From assembly GCA_029379385.1 (NCBI GenBank), contig CM055612.1:9362001-9426000 (forward strand): a DNA stretch of 64,000 nt. Reading direction: 5' to 3'. The notes beneath the pieces are model-generated. The model was given only the letters and a program-made list of their open reading frames with translations, searched no databases and was not told where the DNA came from. Shown here one piece after another: positions 13,754-24,417 of the stretch. Position numbers and translations under genes: made by a program. This stretch comes from Quillaja saponaria (Eukaryota > Streptophyta > Magnoliopsida > Fabales > Quillajaceae). Numbering within the stretch: the first letter of the stretch is position 1; every line of letters begins with the position of its first letter.

Positions 13754-16188
13754 ATAAAAAATTTGTTATTTCCAATCACAATTCTATGCTAACTTAAATT
13801 AAGATAATAAATATTTGAAAAAGAATGTAATAAATTATTAATTGGTAATCATTAATTATGATTTTTGAAATAGAAAAGTTAATTAATTTTAAAAAAAAAT
13901 TAAATTACTCGGTAATAACTAACTTCAACTTCTCATTCGACTATTTATATATTCACTCATTTCTATAGCATTTGTAGTTTTTTTTTTTTTTTCAATATTC
14001 TATTAGTACTTAATGTTAGATTAATTATGAGTATATTTATAACAAATTATTTATTGGGCATTGTTAGAGAGTTATAAAACTTATAGCAAGTTATTCTTCA
14101 AGCTTCAGAAAAATATCTATAAGATAAATTATAATATATCTTATAAATATTTGGAAATAAAACGAAGTTTTATATATATGTCATAAAAATAGACGAGATA
14201 TATAATTAAATTTTATTAAAATACTAAGGAACTTAATTTTAAAATTTTCTTTGTGTGTGCATTTTTGGGAGAAAGAGGATAGGAAGGGGACTAAGTATAA
14301 ATAATTGGAAGGAGAAAAAAGTTTTGCCTCAACAAGCCAAGGTTTTGTCAAGAGTAGACGGATGGTCATTAGTTCAATTGACACTCTATTTTGAGGACTA
14401 AAGCAATGTCACTCTTCTGTGTATATATTTTTATTATTTTTTATAAATAAGATAAAATAATCTTCTTGTCATATATATAATAAAAATAATTGTCGGAAAA
14501 CTCACAAATTAACATTTAACACATTTGAAAGTGGGGCCAACAATAATATATATGTAGAATGGCATATTGAGTTATAATCTTGTTCTTGTCTAACAAAGTT
14601 GAGTAAATCTATTCTTCTATATCTTAAAGATCACAATCTTATTATTTTGATTACTTTCTATTTTAGATGCGGCCCACTACGACCATATAATGTGCAATGT
14701 GAATGTATTCTATACCATGCTTGATTAAATATATATATTGTGCTTAAGTGGGATTTTCATGTTAAACTAATTTTTTTTTTTTTTTTTTTTGACATAGATA
14801 ATGGGATTCGAACCTAGAACTAAGAGATCCCAACACCTTCTCGTTAAATTAAAACTTCATTGATAATTAATTTTTATTTTACTAATAATCAATTTGGTAG
14901 TTGTTAGAGCTTACCAAATGTTGTGCTTTATTAAGCAGCCACTAAAAAGTTGGTTCACCTTGAGAGATTGGCTTTGGTTAAAAAGTATGTTCTAATTTTT
15001 CAATTCTTAACTCAATTTGAAATTTTGAGAAAAATTGTAATAATTATAATTTATAGAATTTTTTTTAATTCTAATATGAGATAGTTCGAAGAGAAACATG
15101 AGAGAATTTAAATTATAACAAAACTACAATATTTTCAATAATCAATTCATTCATATGATCATTAAAAATGTCTCACAAAGACCTATAGATAGACTACTCT
15201 AGAAACCTAATTATAACAAGTCTAATATATATAATTAATTAAAAGAAAAGTTCAAATAATAATTAATTATTTACATATTAGAATCTTATCTATATATATA
15301 TATATATACACTACTTTTATTTATCCCGTATTACTTTAGTCCCAATCAATAAAAGTAGAAGTAAACTCTTACAAACAATAACCAACCTAGCACTAAGTAA
15401 TATATATGTTCTTTAACAAGTCTTTTGAAAAATTAATAATATATAAGTTCCCCAATGATAGTTCTTGGCTTAGGTGGCAAACAATTTGTTAGAATCCTCT
15501 TAATTATTCCATCCATTAACTAATGATCCTTTAATTTCACTTTATCCTTCTCCCTTTTGGAAATGGATCCCCCTTTTGTACTCAACCTTTTTATTTTACT
15601 GAAAATTCATTAAAAATTTTATAAATGAGAAAAAAGAAAAAGAAAAAAGGTAATGGAATTGGAATCCTTTCTAAGGTTGCACTGCACTAATCGAAAGGAA
15701 AAAACACTTTGTAAACCCCCAAAAGAGTAATCATTTAACTAAAACAAAAAAAAAAAAATAATAAGTAAATCAAAAGTGAAAGCAAACAAATTGTTGGAAA
15801 ATTGAGGTGTAAAGAACATGGTGATAAAATGTCAAACAGAGTGCCGAAGCTTACTAGTTAGATCCAGGACATGACATGTAAGTGGGGCTGAGGGAGTTAG
15901 CTTAATAGTGAAGAGAGTCACCCACATTCTCCTCCTTTTTACTACTAAAGAATTTTTGCGTACGTAAAATCTCTCTCTCTTTTTTTATCTTTTTGTTTTT
16001 ACAAATTCTTCATTCTTTTGGATCTTCAACTAAACAAAGATAATGTACAAGTCTCTCTCACAGTCACAAGCACAGTGCTCACAACCAGTAAGTAGGCACT
16101 ACAGGAAGTAGCAGCCAGCTCATTCCTCCCTCGACATGGACTTCACAACAACCTCTTTTACTCTCACCCGCACTCTCAACCATTAACC

Positions 16189-16189
<1 letters not shown>

Positions 16190-16219
<30 letters not shown>
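16190..16219 (+). promoter_or_regulatory. (AT)n microsatellite containing the likely TATA box of the pectinesterase gene
   Basis: An uninterrupted AT run of about 29 bases ends in TATATAAG at 16212-16219, 90-120 bases upstream of the ATG at 16309. It is the only TATA-like element close to the start, so it probably serves as the TATA box, with initiation near 16245-16260. Repeat-length change would alter core-promoter spacing. Inference from position only. Confidence 0.5.
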
Positions 16220-16221
<2 letters not shown>

Positions 16222-16308
16222 CCCATTACCAATTAATACATATCTCCAAACCCAGGTACATTTCTTCAATCGAGACTCAGCTAATCAACCAGAACCAGAA
16301 AAAGAATT

Positions 16309-18943
16309 ATGGGTTATGGCAGACTCGGTTCATCCGACCCGGGTGGCTCATCCAGGCGTACTTTAACCGGAAACGACCATATAACCTCACCCCCATCAAC
16401 AACTAATAAGAGGAAGCTCATCCTCCTCTCACTCCTCTCCATCGCTTTAATTGCAGCCTCCGCAGTCTCGGCCGTCATACTTGTCGGTATTCGGACTCGG
16501 GCTTCGGGTCGATCCGACACAAGAGTCCCTCACCAACCGTCACAATCTATTTCCAAGACCTGCAGCAAAACCCGGTACCCATCTCTCTGTATGAGCACAC
16601 TCTTGGATTTTCCCAGTTCAAACCATGCATCGGAGCAAGATTTGGTTCACATTTCCTTCAACGTCACCCTCCAGCACTTTAGCAAAGCCCTCTATTTCTC
16701 AAGCGGAATCTCCAACGTTCAGATGGATCCACATGTACGGTCGGCTTACGATGATTGCCTCGAGCTCTTGGATGACTCGGTGGATGCGCTTTCACGCTCA
16801 CTCATCTCCGTCGCCCCTTCAGGATCGGGAGCTAACAACAAACAGGGGGGATCCACGCAAGACGTGTTGACGTGGCTTAGTGCGGCCCTTACAAACCAAG
16901 ACACGTGTACGAGTGGATTCGCGGATGTGAGTGGGTCCGTAAAGGATCAGATGGCTGATAGATTGAAGGACTTGTCGGAATTGGTGAGCAACTGCCTCGC
17001 GATTTTCGCGGCGACTGGGAGTGACGATTTTTCGGGGATTCCGATACAGAATAGACGGCGTAGACTAATGGGAGTCCATGCCGATATCTCAGATGAGAAA
17101 TCCGGTGGTCAATTCCCGAAATGGTTGAGTAGGAAAGAGAGGAAATTATTGGATTTACCGGTTTCGACGATACATGCCGATGTAGTTGTCTCAAAGGACG
17201 GTAACGGAACGTGTAAAACAATCTCGGAGGCGATTAAGAAGGCGCCTGAATACAGTAATCGGCGGTTTGTTATCTACGTGAGGGCAGGAAGGTAAATTTA
17301 AATTATTTACTGCTTCGTTCTATATTAAAAGATTTTATTAGTTAATATAATTGATATAATTAGATTAATTATATTTAAATCTCTTTTATTTATATATAAT
17401 TAGACAATAAAAAAAAGTGACCCGTTTTAGTCACTTTCTTACTTTTTGGGTCATGAAAATGAAAATGTTTCCGTTTTTGAATATAACTAAATACTTTACG
17501 ATGAGGGATCACTGTCATTATAAAATTGGATTGACGGTGATGACTTGTTATTATGTGTGAAGGGATGAACTTAATTTTCAAAGTGTTGTGTTGAATTCTT
17601 TTTGGTGAATTGGTTCATTGACTTATTCATGCATGCAACTGTAACCATGTGAATGTGCTAGCTACCTAAAAAAATTATAACAAAATAGCATAATCACTTG
17701 AATGTATTAATGTTACCAAAATTTCATTCTAATTTTAGAAAAATCATTTTCTATTTTTCTATTTTAAAATTTTAAAATTTTTAAAATTATATTTATTTTC
17801 AGCTGAATTTAGTTTTTGATAGTTCCAATTTTATGCACATTAATTTTTCTGATAAATTATTTTCAGGTATGAAGAAAATAATTTGAAAGTGGGAAGAAAG
17901 AAAACTAATTTGATGTTCATTGGGGATGGGAAGGGCAAGACCGTCATTACAGGTGGAAGAAATGTTTTCCAAAACATGACGACATTCCACACTGCATCCT
18001 TCGGTAAATTTTCTTTTACCTTCTACAGTAATTTGTCCTTTTCTGTGTCGCTATTGTAAATTCCAATTAAATTTGTCGGTGAACAAATTTATTTATTTTT
18101 ATTGCAAGCTGGACCGTCATTTTTGACTTGCATGCTATAAGATCCTTGTTTTTTTGGACGAAACTACCCCTTCCTTTTATAGAAATAAAAATAGCATGCA
18201 TATCATTTTCTTTACCTAATAATTGTTCAATCTTCTACTCCCCAGCTTCTAATGGTGCTGGATTCATTGCACGAGACATAACATTCGAGAACTATGCCGG
18301 ACCGGGCAAGCACCAAGCGGTAGCACTCCGTGTCGGGGCTGATCATGCCGTGATCTACCGGTGCAATGTCATCGGCTACCAAGACACATGTTATGTGCAT
18401 TCCAATCGTCAATTTTTCAGAGAATGTGACATTTATGGAACAGTGGATTTCATATTCGGCAATGCTGCTGTGGTCTTCCAAAATTGTAGCTTATATGCTA
18501 GAAAGCCCCTGCCCCTACAAAAGAACACTGTCACAGCCCAAAATCGAAAGGACCCAAATCAAAACACGGGTATATCGATCCACAACTCTCGGATCTTTGC
18601 TACTTCGGATCTCGAGGCAGTAAAGGGAAGCATACCGACATATCTAGGCCGTCCATGGAAATTATACTCTAGAACCGTGTACATGATGTCGTATATGGGC
18701 GATCATATAAATCCACGTGGATGGCTTGAGTGGAACACAACATTTGCCCTAGATACATTGTACTATGGTGAATACATGAATTATGGACCGGGTGCAGCGA
18801 TAGGTCAACGGGTAAAATGGCCCGGGTATCGGGTCATTACTGCCGCCGTGGAGGCTAGCAGATTCACCGTGGCCCAATTTATTTCCGGTTCAGCATGGTT
18901 GCCAACCACCGGAGTGGCATTTTCAGCTGGGCTTGACAGCTAA
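16309..18943 (+). CDS. Pectinesterase with N-terminal inhibitor domain (type I PME), PME34/PME61-like
   Basis: Removes methyl esters from cell-wall homogalacturonan, releasing methanol and exposing carboxylates for calcium cross-linking. Exons 16309-17291, 17867-18003 and 18246-18943 join in phase to 605 aa; all introns are GT-AG. An N-terminal signal anchor lies at residues 37-61. The PMEI-like pro-region (about 79-232) has Cys85, Cys94, Cys150, Cys200 and Cys229. Two basic processing motifs follow: RRLM at 251-254 and RKLL at 278-281, where subtilases cleave in the Golgi. In the catalytic domain (about 287-590) the expected acids are Asp420 in YQDTCY and Asp441 in VDFIFG, with Arg509 in GRPW; the family consensus is QDTLY. 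The start MGYGRLGSSDPG matches my memory of the Arabidopsis AT3G49220/AT5G53370 subgroup. No defects are seen. The first-exon ORF runs into a stop immediately after the donor, confirming splicing. Confidence 0.95.
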
Positions 18944-20500
18944 ATTCCACTGTGTTTTAGGAGAAAATCTTGGTCCCCAAGCTCTGATTGGTGGTGGCTG
19001 GCGGCTATGCTTTTATAATTTAAATTGCAATTGCAAGATAATATAGTTTTCCTGTTTAATTTATTTTATTGATGTAATAATGATATAGTTCTTATTTATT
19101 TAAAAGTATTATTTTAGAGGAAAAAGAAATAAAAAAGGGCAATTTGGCATATGGGTTTGTTTTGTTTGACTCCACACTTGAATCATGTGGGCTGTTTCTA
19201 CACTTATTTTTACTTCAATGGTGTCGGTGGGAGGTAGAGGAACAATGCCACAACAACAAAGGAAGTGACACAGCGGACCTACTTTTACTTGGAAAACCAC
19301 ATGTTTGGTTCAGTGACTAAAGCATGTCCTACCATGGGCAGCTGCATAATGTTTAGCAGGCAAAGACATGAGATGGGTTACAATAATTCTAGAAAAAAAT
19401 AGGATGGCATGGACATTAGGACCTGGAAAACTATAAAATAGAAAACAATTTGTGTGTCCCCATGATTAGTAAGTTTATGAGCAGGAAATGGATATAGAGG
19501 CAGAAGGCACAATGAATTCTCACCCAAATTTTTTTTTAATTGAATAGATTATTTTTCCCATTTAATTATGTCTGTTTCTCACCTACTTAATTCTCTCTTT
19601 TTTTTTAAACAGAAGAAAGTTCTTATATTCTTAAAGAACAAGATAAGATTCTAATCGTTGTGAGAAAACTTTTAGGTCCAGCATTATTTGAAAATAGACA
19701 TTTGTGGTGGGGTGGAGGGTGCTCTTGGACCTCTCTAATTTTCAATTTAAAAAAAAAATAGAACTGTCCGAAAAGTTGTATGAAAAAGTGGATTTAAATT
19801 TGATGTTTTTGTCAGTTAAGTTAACAATTGGCTGGTTGTGCTCTATTCTTAAAAATAATAAGAAGAAGGGTGTATGCATCAGAAAAATGTGGGCCATTGT
19901 GAATCAATCACGTGGTCATTTTTAAAGCTACAGGCACAATATTTATAGAAATCCACTTAAAAGGTTTTTTTTTTTAAGTGACGATAATATTTTGTTTATT
20001 TACAAATCAATCTACTAAATTAAGTAACCCCACTTATTTTTATTTACAAATTAATTCCTTTTATTTTTCTTACCTTTTCTTAATTACACATTTCACAAAT
20101 ATTTTTATTCTAAGATAAAATCATGTAATTTATCTTTTATTTTATTTTATTGATTAACAAGTAAATTGGATGTTTAAAAAGTCAAAAAGTAATAATCATA
20201 ATATTCAATACCAATTTTTAGGGAGAAATATTAATGGGATGATTCTTGATATGAAGTTAAAAATCCAAGATGCACCAAGTTACTAAAGTCTAAATATGAA
20301 TGGCATCAAGGTGGGGACAAAAAACACGTGTCAAATTCTAGTTCTCAAGTACAACAATTAGTTAAGCCCCACATGAATTGAAAGACTTGTATTGTAAGGT
20401 AAAAATTTGTGTCACGCCATTAGTTACAGCAGAAGACAAAGTTATTAGTAAGAATTATACTACTAATTGGGCACATTAATTATTTACAAATTATAAATAG
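18944..20500. other. Pectinesterase 3' region and intergenic DNA
   Basis: The first few hundred bases are probably 3' untranslated region: an AT-rich tail follows the stop, with polyadenylation-like motifs around 19070-19110. The remainder shows no exon, RNA gene or clear transposon. ORFs here are short and low-complexity. Confidence 0.5.
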
Positions 20501-21119
20501 TACATATTCATATCACTAATGATTTATTGATTAATTAAATATTCAGTTCAATTATATATTTTTTTTATTAAAATTATTACTTCATAATTATTCTAATTGA
20601 AATATAAAATTAATTCATATATCGTTAATGATACACATATGACATATTATTAATAATCTAGTCATGAATTAATATGTGCTTAATTTATTTTTATTTTTTT
20701 AAAAATTATTAATTTTACTTGTTCTAACTGAATAATAATTAACACATCATTAGTAGTGCAAAATATAAAATACTATTAATAATGTAGTGATTAATTAAAT
20801 ATTTAGTTTAATTTAATTTTATTAAGAGAATTAATTTTGTTTTTAGGTAGGCCATGGGCTCAGTTTTCGTTCACTGTATACATATCATCTCCCTTTTGTT
20901 TTACCTTTTATAAATTCTTGTCACCATGTAAAATGCTTTAACTAATTTTGTGACATATGTACATGTAAAAAGAAAAGTGACAAACAACTGTACATATCAG
21001 CTGAAGGCAAAAGTCACTAGTTGCTATTGATGAACACAACTAGTTGTAACTTGGCTACCTATGTAAAGTAGAAAAAATCTGGATGTATGAAAATCAATTT
21101 TACGAGCAGAATTTGTGGT

Positions 21120-21150
<31 letters not shown>

Positions 21151-23170
21151 TAGTGAATTTTAAATTAACATTTTGAGTTTAAAATGAAGATTTCATATTT
21201 GAATTTTCAATTTCAATTTCAAAAAAGAAAAATCAACTCTCTGTTTTCAAGATTGGAGGGAAATCTTGGATTGAGAGTGAGTTAGAGGGAAATTGTGGAT
21301 TGGAAAAAAAATTATAATTATTTTTATATTATATATAATAATAAAAAAAAAATTATAATATTGTTGAGATGCAAACGTAAATTGAATCCAAGTTGCTTGA
21401 TATTCCTACTCTTTGAAGAAAGTTGTATTCTCTCTGTCCTCTTCCGCCATCTTGATTTGATTGTATCCTGGCAGAAGATCCAAAAGAAAGCAAGCAGCAT
21501 TTCTATCCTTCTCGAAGGGCGCACTGACCATTCTCTCTAGTTAGAATAGTAATTTAGATTATTTAATTATGTGCAAATTAAAATTATAATATTTAATTTA
21601 AATTATTGTTAAATTAAAAATAATCCTAACAATTTAAATTCTATTACAAATTATTTACTCAGATTAAAATATTATATTCATATTATTAATTAATTTTCTT
21701 AATTATTAGATATGTGATTTATTTTTCTTAAACAACAAACTAATCACACTATTAAATTTTTATAAAAAAAATAAAAATATTGTATATTCATAGCATTAAT
21801 GATTTATTAATTAATTAGATGTTCAATTCAATTTTTTTTTTCTTATTAAAGTTATTAATCATAGTTATTTTAATTGAACATGAAAATTGTCCATATAATA
21901 GTGCACATATGACATGTCACTAATGGTCTAGTTACAAATTATTATATGTTTAATTCAAAATTATTTTTTATTTTAATAAAATTATTAGTTCTAATTCTTA
22001 TTATTAATTGAGTACAATAATTATTCAAACATCACTAACGCAACATATGACATATGATTAATCATCTAGTGATTAATCAGATGCATAGTTCAATTTTTTC
22101 TTAATTAAATTCATTAATCCTAATTCTTTTAATTGAACATTATGATTGTTTAAACATCACTCACTACTCACTAGTAGTGCACATATAACCTATCACTACT
22201 CATTTATGATTAATTAGATGTATAATTCAAATTTCTTTTTTGTTAATTAAAAATATTAATCACAATTTTTCTAATTGAGCATTACGATTGTTCAAATATC
22301 ACTTACTGCACATACAACCTTTTACTAATGAAATATTAATAAGATGTTTAGTTTATTTTTTAATTAATGATTAATTAAATGCTTAATTTATTTTTTAATT
22401 AAAATCATTAATATCAATTCTTCCAATTGAGCATTGTGGTTTTTCAAACATTACTAATAGTTTACATATGACTTATCACTAATGATCTAGTGATTAATTA
22501 AATATTTAATTAATTTTTTTTAAAATTAAAATCATTAATCATGATTATTCTAATTGAGTATTAATATTGTTTACATATCATTAGTACTACACATATGACA
22601 TCTTTCTTATGATGTAGTGATTAATTTGATGAATAATTCAATTTTTTAATTAAAATTATTAATCCTAATTTTTCTAATTGAGAACATGACTACATCACTA
22701 GTAGTGTATATATGATTAATAAGATGTTTAGTTCAAATTTTGTTTTTCTTATTTTAAAATAAATTATTCATCATGATTCTTCTAATTGATCTATTATATG
22801 ATTGTTCACATATTATAGTAGTGCACAAATGACATACCATTAATGATTTGGTGATTAATTAAATGTTTAATTCAAATTTTTTTTTTTAAATTAAAATTAC
22901 TAAGTCTTAATTTTTCTAATTAAGCATAGTGGTGGTTCATAGATCATTAGTAGTGGACATATGATTTGTCACTAATGACCTTGTGATTAATTTTCTTCTT
23001 AATTCTTATTTTCTTTTAATTAAAATTATTAATGATAATTTATTGCAATTGGACATTATTATTATTCACATATCACTAGTAGTAATGCACATATGACATA
23101 TCATTAATGATAATTCTAGTGATTAATTAGATATATAATTTAAGAACTTTTAATCCTAATTCTTCTCATT
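20500..23170. repeat. Degenerate ~130-bp minisatellite, interrupted array
   Basis: A unit recurs that reads roughly as follows: GTGATTAATTAAAT, a T-rich run, AATTAAAATTATTAATC, TTCTAATTGA(G)CATT, CACTAGTAGTG, CACATATGACATAT, CACTAATGATCTA. The CACATATGAC-like anchor occurs near 20633, a decayed version near 20758, then near 21904, 22042, 22179, 22309, 22463, 22590, 22707, 22822, 22957 and 23088. The spacing is 115-154 bases, mean about 131. About 840-21780 of the array (20840-21780) is non-matching DNA that interrupts the copies. No coding potential is seen. Confidence 0.75.
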
Positions 23171-24417
23171 AAACACGTGTAGTTTGATAAGATCATTATG
23201 TATGATTTAAGATAAATTAATATTTTTGTTTAATTCACGTTTATGAATTAATCTTTAAATTATAATCAAATTAAAATAAGAGTTAATATTAGAGACAAAT
23301 ATTTGTCTATGACAATATTTGTTAGTATATGATTAGTCCTCATTAGAGAAAAAGAATTTTGTCTCCAATAATACTTATCAGATATAAAAGTATACTTATA
23401 AGAGACCGGGTGTTCTGGGTAAGTTTTCGATAAAATTAGTAATTCAATTTTTCATTGAATTATTACTTAAATGTATAACGTATAATCAAAAAATATATAC
23501 ATAAACAACTTCAAATCAATTACCAATCCACAATCTCCCGCAAAATATTAAAAATGTTAGAAATATGACAAGAAGAAGAAAAGCGGCCATTGCATTTGAA
23601 AGAAAATATATTTATTTTTTGCTTTTATATAACATGATGTGTGAATTTCTCATCTAACAACATAATTACACATATCGCTGAGAATAAAAAATATATAATT
23701 ATTAAATTGAGTTTTTATTTTATTTTATTTTTCAAACTCCATTCATTTAAGTGTGATGAAGAAGAGAAGACCTGTAGCTTGAAGGGGAAGAAAATTGAAA
23801 GTGAAAAAGAAGATCAAAATATGAGAGAGGAAAGAGAGAGAATTTGTTCTCTTTTGGATGAAGGACTTATCAACAATTATGCAAAAGTAAAGTGAAACCG
23901 GAGGCTAAAGTAGGAGATTTAAAAAAAAAAATTGTGCTACTTTTTCTTTACTCTATAGTCAAGGTGTCCATATCATTTGGTCAATCATATCCCAAACTTT
24001 GCATTGAATGACTCCCTAAAAATAAGCTTTCTCAGCACTTACAATTCATGACTACTGGGAATGGTAGCATTCAACTTCACAACAATATTTTGAAACTGCA
24101 ACCAAATGGTTTTCTAAATCAGGGCTGATTATTGAATCGAGCACCTGTATGGTAGAGTAGCTGTAATAATGGACAGGAAGATAGAAGAGCAGCTGTAATA
24201 ATGAACTAGGATAACATGCTATCAACAACCTTCTTTATTTTTGTCAATGTCGGTAGATATTTCCATGTATTACCACAGATATCAAGAAAGAGGTTAAACA
24301 AGTTCATGAAACAATCTACATTACATAGATCATGAGTCCTTTGAAAAGATGAACCAGGCACCATCATCTCGCGGTATATATGCACATGTAGGAGACAAAC
24401 AAAGACACAGCATAGCC
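23171..24417. other. Intergenic DNA and kinase 3' flank
   Basis: 23171-23950 is AT-rich with no gene. A Glu/Lys-rich 84-codon frame at 23641-23895 is low-complexity with nothing recognisable in it. 24000-24417 is less AT-rich and is likely the 3' untranslated region of the minus-strand kinase gene. It holds a small direct repeat (AGCTGTAATAATG twice, about 24161 and 24192). Confidence 0.5.

Larger units (their letters stand above)
12141..16189. other. AT-rich intergenic DNA and pectinesterase upstream region
   Basis: No gene is seen. The tract contains GAGCTTGAGTT/AGCTCA-rich text at about 12930-13385 (probable decayed transposon), a two-copy 107-bp tandem duplication at 13541-13753, a TA microsatellite at about 15291-15308, and common dispersed-repeat text near 14790-14870. 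The last few hundred bases lie upstream of the pectinesterase gene and are less AT-rich and CT/CA-rich (about 15900-16190), consistent with a promoter. Confidence 0.55.

Noticed and set aside
14800..14830. Possible tRNA T-arm (GGGATTCGAACC)
   Set aside because: The motif resembles the reverse complement of a T-arm, but no acceptor stem, D-arm or anticodon arm can be built around it. The context is common plant dispersed-repeat text.
20325..20340. G-box/ABRE-like ACACGTGTC as a promoter element
   Set aside because: No gene start lies nearby on either strand; single short motif matches are expected by chance.
23641..23895. 84-codon plus-strand ORF
   Set aside because: Low-complexity (Phe/Ile then Glu/Lys), no family resemblance, in AT-rich sequence.
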